From QHXW01 sp035280425 (lineage in GTDB: Bacteria; Acidobacteriota; Terriglobia; Bryobacterales; Bryobacteraceae), in NCBI GenBank assembly GCA_035280425.1, contig DATEFW010000025.1:186001-250000 (forward strand): DNA of 64,000 nucleotides, given 5' to 3'. This document shows positions 25,321-33,265 of this stretch, one piece after another. Each line of letters opens with the position of its first letter. Within the stretch, counting starts at the first letter, position 1. Both the position numbers and the translations under genes were made by a program. The notes under the pieces are model-generated. The model saw only the letters and a program-made list of their open reading frames with translations. It was not told where the DNA came from and searched no databases.

Positions 25321-25497
25321 ATGTTACGCAAATTCTTTTTGGATGAGCAAGGGCAGGACCTGATCGAGTACACCCTATTGCTGGCGTTTGTATGCCTCGC
25401 ATCCGCGGCGCTGTTCATTGGCGCGGGTGGAAGCGTGGCCGGCATCTGGACCTCGGCCAACTCGGATCTCGTAGTGGCCAACACTTCGGCTAGTTAA
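25321..25497 (+). CDS. Flp/Fap-type pilin
   Basis: A 58-residue protein, too short for most gene-finder cut-offs. MLRKFFLDEQG-QDLIEY fits the class III prepilin motif: cleavage after Gly11, then four residues, then Glu16-Tyr17 (mature Glu5/Tyr6). The hydrophobic helix that follows (TLLLAFVCLASAALFIGAG) packs the pilus core. A strong Shine-Dalgarno AAGGAGGA (25301-25308) sits 12 nt before the ATG. GTG at 25318 is an alternative. Flp pilins need TadV peptidase and TadA/B/C, none of which is in this window. Function would be adhesion or surface pili. Confidence 0.85.
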   Translation: MLRKFFLDEQGQDLIEYTLLLAFVCLASAALFIGAGGSVAGIWTSANSDLVVANTSAS

Positions 25498-25607
25498 CGG
25501 ACCGTCGGTTGCCCGGGCGGCGTTGCCGGTGCGTTGCGCGCGCGAGACGCGTACAATACCGCCCGTCGGGCCGAATCGGTCTTCGAATCCAACAAGCGTC
25601 TATCATC

Positions 25608-25649
25608 TCCTTGGCGCAGCCGGGTTGTTCCTTGGCGCAGCCGGGTTGT
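25608..25649 (+). repeat. Exact 21-bp tandem duplication
   Basis: Two identical adjacent 21-bp copies (25608-25628 and 25629-25649), each starting TCCTTGGCGCAGCCGG. They lie in a non-coding stretch between the pilin and the second UxuA-like gene. Read on the minus strand they would encode QPGCAKE twice, but that frame is not a credible gene. Confidence 0.8.
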
Positions 25650-25712
25650 GTTCTGATTGAACGCTCGCGTGGCTGCGCCTGGAGCGGCCACCACCCGAAA
25701 GATTTAGCTTTC

Positions 25713-25741
25713 TTGACATACGATATCCTTCGTTGCAAAAT
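25713..25741 (+). promoter_or_regulatory. Sigma-70-type promoter for the second UxuA-like gene
   Basis: A perfect -35 TTGACA (25713-25718), 17-bp spacer, and -10 CAAAAT (25736-25741; four of six consensus). Transcription would start near 25748, which rules out the upstream ATG at 25733 as a start codon and favours the GTG at 25838. Confidence 0.65.
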
Positions 25742-25837
25742 CACAAACTTCACAATTTGCGAGGAAATCAAGCTTTTGCAGATGTGAAGTTGTATGATGT
25801 CGGGGAATCAGATTGTGCTGAACTCCATTTCCCAGCC

Positions 25838-26920
25838 GTGAGACGACGAAACTTCATACAAATTGCGGCGACAGGCGCGGCCGCAGGCACGGGCCCCGGC
25901 CGGGCGGCGCCGGCCTCTCCCGCGCGTCCCGTTTTGTTTCACGCAGGAACGCAACAGGGCCACTCGCCCGAAGTGCTGCGTTCCATGGCGGCTTTCGGAC
26001 TGAAGCACATTTGCAGCGGCGAGATCGCGCCGCGCCTGGATGAGAAATGGTCGGTGGATGGCCTGGCGCGGCTTCGCCAGGCGGTAGAATCTTACGGCCT
26101 GAGTCTCGCGATGGTCCCGCTGCCCATGTCCTCGGTGACCATCAACAAAAATAATTACCCCAATATCCTGCTCGGCAAGAGTCCCGAGCGCGATCGTGAG
26201 ATCGACGAAATCAGCACAATGATCCGCAATGCCGGCAAGGCTGGTATTCCTGCGGTGAAGTACAACCTCACGTATCTGGGAGTGGTGCGCTCGGGCTACA
26301 CACCGGGCCGCGGGGATACGCGGTGCAGCACCTTTGTTTTTGAAAAAGCGAAAGTCGATCCGCAGGTATTTGAAATGGTGAAGGCCGATGACGACACGAT
26401 GTGGGAACGCATCGAGTATTTCCTGAAGCGCGTCGTCCCGGTGGCCGAGGATGCCAAAGTAAGAATCGCCTGCCACCCGAACGATCCCGGAATGCCCAAA
26501 GGCGGCTTCCACGGCGTGCCTTCCGTTCTTAGTTCTGTAGAAGGCCTGAAGAGATTTATCGACATCGCTCCCAGCCCTTACCATGGGTTGAATTTCTGCC
26601 AGGGCACGGTCAGCGAAATGTTGGATAACCCGGCAAAGGATATTATGGATGCGATCCGCTATTTCGGCTCGCGCAAGAAGATCTTCAACGTGCACTTCCG
26701 TAACATCGTGGGACACCGGCTGAATTTCCGCGAGGCCTTTCCCGATGAAGGCGATATCAATTTTCTGGAATGCGCCCGTGTATACCGCGAGGTCGGATAC
26801 GACGGGATGCTGATGCCGGACCATGCACCGCACATTGAAGGCGACAGATCGGGACTGGCTTTCGCCTTCGAGATCGGTTACATCCAAGCCATCATTCAAA
26901 CCGTGAAGAACGAGGCCTGA
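25838..26920 (+). CDS. Tat-exported mannonate dehydratase-like protein, paralogue 2
   Basis: 360 residues from a GTG at 25838. The leader (MRRRNFIQIAATGAAAG) is a Tat signal. An in-frame ATG at 25733 exists, but it overlaps the -10 box of a good promoter. The body resembles the protein at 14983-16077: RIACHPNDPGMPKGGFHGVPSVL matches its HPDD metal loop (Asn replaces the second residue after Pro), GLNFCQGTVSEM carries the Cys region, and KIFNVHFRNIVGH and LMPDHAPHIEGD supply His and Asp. It could be a sugar-acid dehydratase or isomerase acting outside the cytoplasm. The second Asp of the canonical HPDDPP is absent, so activity is uncertain. Confidence 0.8.
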   Translation: MRRRNFIQIAATGAAAGTGPGRAAPASPARPVLFHAGTQQGHSPEVLRSMAAFGLKHICSGEIAPRLDEKWSVDGLARLRQAVESYGLSLAMVPLPMSSVTINKNNYPNILLGKSPERDREIDEISTMIRNAGKAGIPAVKYNLTYLGVVRSGYTPGRGDTRCSTFVFEKAKVDPQVFEMVKADDDTMWERIEYFLKRVVPVAEDAKVRIACHPNDPGMPKGGFHGVPSVLSSVEGLKRFIDIAPSPYHGLNFCQGTVSEMLDNPAKDIMDAIRYFGSRKKIFNVHFRNIVGHRLNFREAFPDEGDINFLECARVYREVGYDGMLMPDHAPHIEGDRSGLAFAFEIGYIQAIIQTVKNEA

Positions 26921-26929
26921 CGTAGAACA

Positions 26930-27940
26930 ATGCTGAAACAAATCCTGATGTTCTTATCGATCCCGCTGGTGGGTCTCCTGCCAGCGCATGCGCAGACCGA
27001 CTGGCAGGTCACGAAAACCCTTAAGGTCGGAGGTTCAGGGGGATGGGACTATCTCACGGTCGATCCCCAAACCCACCGGCTGTACGTTCCAAGAAGCACT
27101 CACACTATGGTAATCGACGCCGAAACGGGTAAGACGATCGCTGACATCCCGGGTCAGAAGATCGCTCATGGCGTCGCCGTAGTTCCCAAGGCGGGCCGCG
27201 GATTCATTAGCGACGGCGGTGGAAACGGCGCCATCGTAATTTTCGATCTGAAGACGAATGCCGTCTTGGGTTCGATTGTCTCGCAGCCGGACACCGATGG
27301 AATTATCTATGATCCCGCTAGCGGCAAGGTCGTTGCGGTATCGGGCGACAACGGAGTGCTGATGACGCTCAAGCCAGACATCGATCCCAGAAATGGAAAG
27401 ATCGATGCTCCGATTGATTTGGGAGGAGCTCCGGAATTTCTGGCCTCCGACGGAGCCGGCAAAGTCTACGTGAATCTGATGGACAAGAACGAAGTAGCCG
27501 TCGTCGACATGAAGGCGAGGAAAGTTGTAGCGCGCTGGTCCGTCGCGCCCGGTGGTGCGCCGGTTGGGATGACCATCGATACAGCCAAACGGCGCCTGCT
27601 CATCGGGTGCCGGAAGCCGCAGAAACTGATCGTGATGAGCACCGATAGCGGCAAAGTGCTGGCGGACCTGCCGATTGGCGACCACGTCGACGCGGTCAAA
27701 ATCGATGGGGGCCAGATTTTCGCGAGTTGCGCGGACGGCACGCTGGCCGTGGCCGGCGAAACATCGCCAGGCAAATTCGCAATCGTCGAGACGATCAAGA
27801 CGCCCAAAGGCGCTAGAACCATGGGCGTGGATTCCACGACCCACCGCATCTATCTGCCAACCGCGGAACCAGCCCCGGCGAGATCCAGCGTAAAGAAACC
27901 CACTAATTTCATTATCGCCGTCGTCTCGCGAAATGTTTAG
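26930..27940 (+). CDS. Secreted YncE/YVTN-type beta-propeller protein
   Basis: 336 residues. The signal peptide is MLKQILMFLSIPLVGLLPAHAQ. The rest is a run of seven or so four-stranded blades with repeated motifs such as LTVDPQTHRLYVPRSTHTMVIDAETGKTI, FDLKTNAVLGSI, GAGKVYVNLMDKNEVAVVDMKARKVVARW and GVDSTTHRIYLP. There are no catalytic motifs. It probably binds protein or carbohydrate partners in the periplasm. It starts nine bases after the UxuA-like gene, so the two likely form an operon. Confidence 0.85.
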   Translation: MLKQILMFLSIPLVGLLPAHAQTDWQVTKTLKVGGSGGWDYLTVDPQTHRLYVPRSTHTMVIDAETGKTIADIPGQKIAHGVAVVPKAGRGFISDGGGNGAIVIFDLKTNAVLGSIVSQPDTDGIIYDPASGKVVAVSGDNGVLMTLKPDIDPRNGKIDAPIDLGGAPEFLASDGAGKVYVNLMDKNEVAVVDMKARKVVARWSVAPGGAPVGMTIDTAKRRLLIGCRKPQKLIVMSTDSGKVLADLPIGDHVDAVKIDGGQIFASCADGTLAVAGETSPGKFAIVETIKTPKGARTMGVDSTTHRIYLPTAEPAPARSSVKKPTNFIIAVVSRNV

Positions 27941-28282
27941 CGCCGTCAGCGCATCGCGGCGATTAACCGGCGGTCTTTGGCGACATCAATCGTCGATGCA
28001 GCCGGCAGCCGAACTGATCGCGAGAGGCGCGCAACGTTTGCAAAGTTCAGTGTCCCTGATAATTGTTAGCCGTTATCGCCGCTGTCGCTCGAACAGAGTG
28101 TCGTGTCGAAACCGCCGCCGTTGATGAGGCCATGTCAGTCGAATTCACAAGGTTCTGATCCAAAGCCAGGGGACCACGGATTGCTCAATGTTTGGTTTCA
28201 TCCCATCGCAGATCGGCCAAGATCTGCTCGCTCACGCCACCCCTGCCTTCCCTGCGGTACGATGCATAAACAGGGAACAGCT
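27941..28282. other. Intergenic region without a recognisable gene
   Basis: About 340 bp between the beta-propeller and the oxidoreductase gene. An open frame from 28103 continues into the oxidoreductase but its extra 60 residues look non-protein-like, and the Tat leader starts at 28283. A TACGAT hexamer (28258-28263) is 19 bp before that ATG. I see no terminator or RNA. Confidence 0.5.
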
Positions 28283-29596
28283 ATGAATCGACGACATTTT
28301 CTCATGAGCTCGGTTGCGGCCGGGGCAGCCGCGATTCGCTCCAGCAGTCTCGCCAGCCCGAATGACACCGTTCGCATCGCCTGCGTCGGTGTGCGCGGCC
28401 AGGGGCGTGCGCATATCCATCACTACGCCCAGATGCCCAACGTCGAGATCGCCGCGATCTGCGATATCGATGAATCCGTGCTCAACGCACGGCTGAACGA
28501 CGTGGAAAAGCTCGGCAAGAAGCGCCCGGCTTCGTTTTTCGATATCCGCAAGCTGCTCGAGGATAAATCCATCGACGCCATTTCGATTGCTACGCCGAAC
28601 CACAACCACACGCTCCAGACCGTGTGGGCCTGCCAGGCGGGCAAGGACGTTTACGTAGAAAAACCGTGCGCGCACGACATGTTCGAGGCGCGCCAGATCG
28701 TGGCCGCCGCGCAGAAGTACAACCGCATCGTGCAGCACGGCACCAACTGCCGCTCCGGCATCGCGCGCGAAGCCGTCCAGAAACTGAACGAAGGAGTGGT
28801 GGGCGACCTCTACATGGCTCGCGGGCTGTGCTTCAAGTGGCGCGATACCATCGGCCGCAAGCCCGTTGAACCCGTTCCGGCGGGCGTGCACTATGACCTC
28901 TGGCTCGGCCCGGCGCCCGAGCACCCGTTCACCCGCAACCGCTTCCATTACAACTGGCACTGGTTCTGGGATTACGGCAACGGCGATCTCGGCAACCAGG
29001 GCATCCACCAGGTCGACGTTGCGCGCTGGGGCCTCGGCGTGAAATATCCCGTCAAGGTCAGCGCCATGGGCGGTCATTTCATGTTCGACGACGATCAGGA
29101 AACACCCAACGACATCACCGCCATGTTCGAATTCGATGGCGGCGGCAAGCGCAAGTACATGACCTTCGAAGTGCGCCACTGGATCAGCAACCACGAAGGC
29201 GGAATCAATGAAACGGGTGAAGGAAAAGAGATCAATACAGTAGGCGCGATCTTCTATGGCTCAAAGGGCTACATGGTGGTGACGGATGAAGATCACGCGA
29301 CCTACTATTCGTTCCTCGGGAAGAACCAGGAGCCAGGTCCTTCGGGACACGACAAGGGCAACAACTGGGCCAACTTCATCGATGCGGTGCGCAGCCGCAA
29401 ACATTCCGACCTGAACGCGCCCATTGAAGAGGGCGCGATTTCGACAACGCTGGTGCATCTCGCGAATATTTCGTACCGGCTGGGCCGCACGTTGTACTTT
29501 GACGCCGACACCTACTCATGCAAGGGCGATTCCGAAGCCAACGCCATGTTCCACCGCGATTACCGCAAGCCGTTTGTTGTTCCGGAGAAAGTATAA
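28283..29596 (+). CDS. Tat-exported Gfo/Idh/MocA-family oxidoreductase
   Basis: 437 residues from MNRRHFLMSSVAAGAAAI, a twin-arginine leader ending near residue 30. The Rossmann domain reads IACVGVRGQGRAHIHHYAQMPNVEIAAICDID, followed by DAISIATPNHNHTLQTVWACQAGKDVYVEKPCAHDMFEA, with the EKP motif (catalytic Lys region) intact. Then DYGNGDLGNQGIHQVDVARWGLG is the usual active-site His/Asp loop. The C-terminal domain with KHSDLNAPIEEGAISTTLVHLANISYR is typical of bacteroidetal/acidobacterial secreted members. It likely uses NAD(P)H-bound sugar oxidation, with tightly bound cofactor if folded before export. No nearby operon partner. Confidence 0.9.
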   Translation: MNRRHFLMSSVAAGAAAIRSSSLASPNDTVRIACVGVRGQGRAHIHHYAQMPNVEIAAICDIDESVLNARLNDVEKLGKKRPASFFDIRKLLEDKSIDAISIATPNHNHTLQTVWACQAGKDVYVEKPCAHDMFEARQIVAAAQKYNRIVQHGTNCRSGIAREAVQKLNEGVVGDLYMARGLCFKWRDTIGRKPVEPVPAGVHYDLWLGPAPEHPFTRNRFHYNWHWFWDYGNGDLGNQGIHQVDVARWGLGVKYPVKVSAMGGHFMFDDDQETPNDITAMFEFDGGGKRKYMTFEVRHWISNHEGGINETGEGKEINTVGAIFYGSKGYMVVTDEDHATYYSFLGKNQEPGPSGHDKGNNWANFIDAVRSRKHSDLNAPIEEGAISTTLVHLANISYRLGRTLYFDADTYSCKGDSEANAMFHRDYRKPFVVPEKV

Positions 29597-29620
29597 CCGG
29601 CCGGGAAACTGGAACTGTCC

Positions 29621-30979
29621 GTGGCGGACAGGAGCCCGCTCATTCGGAAAATCGCTCGCGTAGCGCTCGTCCTGCTGGCCGTAGCCGGTTCGCTTTGGAT
29701 CTTCGCTCATACCAACCGGCCCGCGGCGCTGCGCAGTTACTTCCGGCTGGAAGGCCTTTGGATCCGCCACTGGCCGTTCGAGCGCGGCCGCTGGGAGGTC
29801 CGTGATCTCGTTCCGCTCCTATGCCGCGTGGGAATCCTCGGGCCCGCTCGCGTTCAGGTAGAGCCGGGCGTCAGCTTCTTTCTCGATCCCGGCGATCTGG
29901 TGCCGGCCACCATTTTGAGAACCGGCGAATGGCAGCCGGAGATCTGGCAATCGCTCGCGCCGTCTCTTTCCGAGGGCAGCGTCTTTCTCGATGTTGGCGC
30001 GCACATCGGCTATTTCTCGATGAAAGCTGCAAAGCGCGTCGGAAAGACCGGGCGTGTTCTGGCATTCGAGCCCAATCCGGAAACTCTGAAATTGCTGCGC
30101 GATAACGTTGCCGCCAATCGCACGGAGAACGTGATCGTCGAGCCGATCGCCTGCACCGATCGCGAACAGACGTTGACGCTTTACGCCGCTCCCGAGATCA
30201 ATACCGGTGCGTCATCGCTGGCTCTCCACAACGCTTCAATATCGCCCGCTGAGGCTCCGAGGCCGTACAACGTGCGCGGCCGGCCGATAGACGACGTCAT
30301 CCGCGAGCTGAACCTGACGCGCGTCGACGCCATCAAAGTGGATGTCGAAGGGGCCGAGGTTTCGGTGCTCCGGGGCGCACTCGAAACGTTGCGGCGCTTT
30401 CATCCGAAGCTGGTGGTCGAAGTAGTACCGGAGCAACTCGCCAGCTTTCACACTACGGCCGACGATCTTGCTCAACTGATCCGCGGCGCAGGATACACCC
30501 ACACGAGGCCGCTTGGCAGCGAAAAAACCGATTGGGAATGGATCGGACCGGCGCGCAATATGGCCGCGACCGTTCGCATGGCGGATGCCACGGCAACCGG
30601 ACAGCTCGTCGACGGTTTCTACAGCCTCGAAGCCAACTCGTGGCGCTGGACGGCCCGAAAATTCGCCGTGTTCCTGGGCACGCCGGCCGGCGCGAGCCGC
30701 AGCGGCGCGTGGCTCAGGCTCGCATTCAGCTTTCCCGAGCCGGCGGCACAGCAACTGAAAACTATCACGCTCGCCGCCAAAGCCGGCAGCGCGCTCTTAT
30801 CGGCCGAAACATACACGACGCCGGGAGCGCACGAATACCGGCGCGAAGTTCCGGCTTCCGCTTTGCATGGTGACGCCGTGGAAGTGGATTTTTCGCTCGA
30901 CAAGTCTTTCAAGCCAAGCGCGGCAGACCAGCGGCAGCTAGGTGTTGTGGTGACCGCAGTTGGACTCGAGCCGAAGTGA
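29621..30979 (+). CDS. Membrane-anchored FkbM-family methyltransferase with extra C-terminal beta domain
   Basis: 452 residues from GTG 29621. One membrane helix (about 9-29, KIARVALVLLAVAGSLWIFAH) anchors the N-terminus. The SAM-binding motif I is VFLDVGAHIGYFSMKAAKRVG, with RVLAFEPNPETLKLLRDNV (motif II) and DAIKVDVEGAEVSVLRGALETL (FkbM signature). After about residue 312 comes a separate domain (LVDGFYSLEANSWRWTARKFAVFLG...LGVVVTAVGLEPK) predicted as a beta sandwich and not part of the MTase. O-methylation of a sugar or polyketide is the usual FkbM role. It ends one base before senA, tail to tail. Confidence 0.85.
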   Translation: MADRSPLIRKIARVALVLLAVAGSLWIFAHTNRPAALRSYFRLEGLWIRHWPFERGRWEVRDLVPLLCRVGILGPARVQVEPGVSFFLDPGDLVPATILRTGEWQPEIWQSLAPSLSEGSVFLDVGAHIGYFSMKAAKRVGKTGRVLAFEPNPETLKLLRDNVAANRTENVIVEPIACTDREQTLTLYAAPEINTGASSLALHNASISPAEAPRPYNVRGRPIDDVIRELNLTRVDAIKVDVEGAEVSVLRGALETLRRFHPKLVVEVVPEQLASFHTTADDLAQLIRGAGYTHTRPLGSEKTDWEWIGPARNMAATVRMADATATGQLVDGFYSLEANSWRWTARKFAVFLGTPAGASRSGAWLRLAFSFPEPAAQQLKTITLAAKAGSALLSAETYTTPGAHEYRREVPASALHGDAVEVDFSLDKSFKPSAADQRQLGVVVTAVGLEPK

Positions 30980-32257
30980 TTACCCGGCGCAGGTGCGGAA
31001 TCCCGCAAAAATATCGCGCCGGTCTTTGGTGAAGTAGTTCCGGTAAGTATTGCGGATCAGGCGCGAGCGCGTGGCCCAGCATCCGCCGCGCAGCACCTTG
31101 CGCTCGCTTCCGAACCACGGCTCCGAATACTCTTTGTAGGGATCTACGGTGAAGCCCGGATACGGCAGAAAATCCGTTGCGGTCCATTCCCACACGTTGC
31201 CGACCATCTGACGGCAGCCAAACGGGCTGTCGCCATCTGGAAGTGCGTCCGCGGGTATGCAGCCGTTCGCGCCGGCATCCAGATGCGCGCGCTCCGAAGA
31301 CGGCGCCTCGTCGCCCCACGGATAGCGGCGCTTGCGATCCAGTCCCGTCGCGGCCATTTCCCATTCGGCTTCCGTGGGCAGACGGCGGCCCGCCCAGCGG
31401 CAATAGGCGTCGGCCTCATACCAGTTGACGTGAATTACCGGAAGATCCGATGGCAGCGGCATGGTTTGATCGTAGTGGCGAAGCAGCCATTGGTTCCCGT
31501 CCGCTATCCAGTAAACGGGACTGAAAGCGCCCGCGCGCTTCCGCCAGTTCCAGCCTTCCTCGCTCCACAATTCCTCCCGGTGATAGCCGCCGCCGTCTAC
31601 GAATTCCGCGAACTGGCCGTTGGTGACCGCCGTTCGGGAAATCGCAAACGGCTGAACTTCGCACGGGTGTTCCCATTTCTCGTTGTCGAAGACAAATAAT
31701 TCTGCCGGCTGCGCTCCCACACAAAAAACTGCGCCCGGCACGAAGACATCATCTTCGGAGACCGTTTCGGCGGTGAAAGATTTCGAAGCCAGCGAATCCA
31801 GCAACTGCGGCGCCGGATACCCGAGCGTCTGCCGCGTGTAAGCCAGCGCTTCGCCGTGCATATCTTCGTGCATGGCCACAAGCCAGTGGAAGTAGGCCTC
31901 CTGCTCGGGGATCTCCCGTTTACGGTCTAAACGCTCGAGCACACGATCGAGAACACTCTGCATGTAGCCGAGCGTTTCTTCGCGCGAGGGAAGAGGCACA
32001 GTCCAGCGCGTGTCGTGAGCCACCGCGGCCGAGTCCCAAAACGAATCGCCGCCGGCGCGGATAGCATCCAGGCCGCGTAGGTGCCGCAGCGCCCATCGCT
32101 CCTGGAACCATGCCACGTGCCCGATCTCCCAGACCGGAGGATTGATGATGTCCATGCAGGGCACGCTCATCTGGGCGCTGGTGAGATCGGATACGAGCGC
32201 AAGCGTGCGCTTGCGCGCATCGCAAAGCATCGCAATCAGGTCAGATGTTCGCGTCAT
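30980..32257 (-). CDS. senA: Selenoneine synthase SenA (EgtB-like non-haem iron enzyme)
   Basis: 425 residues from MTRTSDLIAMLCDARKRTL. The N-terminal DinB-like domain supplies an iron triad: His47 in EIGHVAWFQERWAL, and His130 and His134 in VAMHEDMHGEA (HX3HXE). The C-terminal half, from about residue 185, is a formylglycine-generating-enzyme fold: PFAISRTAVTNGQFAEF, RRLPTEAEWEMAATG, QMVGNVWEWTATDF, RKVLRGGCWATRSRLIRNTYRNYF, and the terminal FAGFRTCAG. This could be EgtB (ergothioneine) or SenA. I choose SenA because the divergent neighbour, 39 bp away, looks like the selenosugar synthase SenB. SenA joins a selenosugar to hercynine using O2. EgtD must be elsewhere. Confidence 0.75.
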   Translation of the reverse strand: MTRTSDLIAMLCDARKRTLALVSDLTSAQMSVPCMDIINPPVWEIGHVAWFQERWALRHLRGLDAIRAGGDSFWDSAAVAHDTRWTVPLPSREETLGYMQSVLDRVLERLDRKREIPEQEAYFHWLVAMHEDMHGEALAYTRQTLGYPAPQLLDSLASKSFTAETVSEDDVFVPGAVFCVGAQPAELFVFDNEKWEHPCEVQPFAISRTAVTNGQFAEFVDGGGYHREELWSEEGWNWRKRAGAFSPVYWIADGNQWLLRHYDQTMPLPSDLPVIHVNWYEADAYCRWAGRRLPTEAEWEMAATGLDRKRRYPWGDEAPSSERAHLDAGANGCIPADALPDGDSPFGCRQMVGNVWEWTATDFLPYPGFTVDPYKEYSEPWFGSERKVLRGGCWATRSRLIRNTYRNYFTKDRRDIFAGFRTCAG

Positions 32258-32275
32258 GCGGGCGCCCTGCGAACG

Positions 32276-32285
32276 ATTGTATGAT
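32276..32285. promoter_or_regulatory. Overlapping divergent -10 elements for senA and senB
   Basis: The ten bases ATTGTATGAT give TACAAT on the minus strand (32281-32276) and TATGAT on the plus strand (32280-32285), overlapping by two bases. They lie 18 nt before senA and 11 nt before senB. Either orientation would exclude the other. Confidence 0.5.
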
Positions 32286-32296
32286 GCGACGTAAAC

Positions 32297-33265
32297 ATGC
32301 TGATCCGTATGGTCTGCCCTGCCCCTCCGGGAAGTCTTTATGGTAACAGGGTGACGGCGGAACGATGGCGCCGGATTCTCGAGAGCCTCGGTCATCGCGT
32401 GCGAATTGTTTCAGGATTTCGCGACGAACCATGCGATCTGCTGATCGCCTTGCACGCCAGGCGGAGCGCCCCGGCAGTTTTCGCATTTCGCGCGCGCTAT
32501 CCCCAAAAACCGCTGGTCGTGGCCTTGACCGGCACCGATTTGTACAGGGACCTCCGGCGCTTCCGGACGCCCTGGCGCGCGCTTGCCGCAGCAGACCGCA
32601 TCGTCGCGCTGCAGCCGCTGGCAACGGCGGAACTCGAGCCGGCATTACACGATAAAGTCCGGGTGATTTATCAATCTGCCAAACCGTCGAACGGCTCGAT
32701 CACCCGCTCGCCAAAATCCTTCGACGTTTCGGTCGCAGGTCATCTGCGCACGGTGAAGGATCCGTTCCGCGCGGCATATGCGGTGCGCCGGTTGCCGGGT
32801 TCTTCGCGGATTCGCGTTTTGCATGCAGGCCGTGCCATGACCAAGGCCATGGAGCAAAAGGCGCGCGCCGAGCAAGCGCGTAATCCGCGTTACACGTGGC
32901 TTGGCCCACTCAGCGCCCAACGAACTCGCCGCCTGATTGCGCAAAGCCGTCTCATGGTGATCAGCTCGCGCATGGAGGGCGGCGCCAACGTGATTTCAGA
33001 GGCCGTCGTGGACGGAGTTCCCGTGCTGGCCTCCCGTATTCCCGGCTCAGTCGGCCTGCTCGGTAAAGATTACATCGGCTACTTTCCCGTCGGGGATACC
33101 GAAGCTCTGGCGGAACTGCTCCATCGCGCAGAAAACGACTCTGCATTTTACCGTCGCCTACGGCAGCACTGCGCGCACCTGAAGCCGCTATTCCGGCCGC
33201 AGGAAGAGCGCGAGCGCTGGCGTAAATTACTCAGCGAGATCGCCGGCCCTCACACGCGAAAGTAA
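32297..33265 (+). CDS. senB: Selenosugar synthase SenB (glycosyltransferase family TIGR04348)
   Basis: 322 residues from MLIRMVCPAPPGSLYGNRVTAERW. The sequence follows SenB closely along its length: RILESLGHRVRIV, DLLIALHARRSAPAVFAFRARYP, LVVALTGTDLYRDL, FDVSVAGHLRTVKDPFRAAYAVRRLP, RYTWLGPLSAQRTRRLIAQSRLMVISSRMEGGANVISEAVVDGVPVLASRIPGSVGLLG and DYIGYFPVGDTEALAELL. It is a GT-B fold with a C-terminal EGGANVISEA donor motif. In characterised systems SenB makes a C-Se bond between selenophosphate and a UDP-N-acetylhexosamine, a rare reaction for a GT. A SenC/SelD selenophosphate synthetase is not in the window. It overlaps the next gene by 16 bp, tail to tail. Confidence 0.85.
   Translation: MLIRMVCPAPPGSLYGNRVTAERWRRILESLGHRVRIVSGFRDEPCDLLIALHARRSAPAVFAFRARYPQKPLVVALTGTDLYRDLRRFRTPWRALAAADRIVALQPLATAELEPALHDKVRVIYQSAKPSNGSITRSPKSFDVSVAGHLRTVKDPFRAAYAVRRLPGSSRIRVLHAGRAMTKAMEQKARAEQARNPRYTWLGPLSAQRTRRLIAQSRLMVISSRMEGGANVISEAVVDGVPVLASRIPGSVGLLGKDYIGYFPVGDTEALAELLHRAENDSAFYRRLRQHCAHLKPLFRPQEERERWRKLLSEIAGPHTRK

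Noticed and set aside
25575..25600. TTCGAATCC-like string resembling a tRNA T-arm
   Set aside because: The flanking bases do not pair and no D-arm or anticodon arm is found within 70 bp.
25490..25771. Minus-strand frame with QPGCAKE repeated twice
   Set aside because: The repeat is a by-product of the 21-bp DNA duplication, the rest looks random and no start signal is present.
28103..28282. Upstream extension of the Gfo/Idh/MocA gene by 60 codons
   Set aside because: The Tat leader starts at 28283; the extension is Pro/Cys/Arg-rich and not in keeping with the family.
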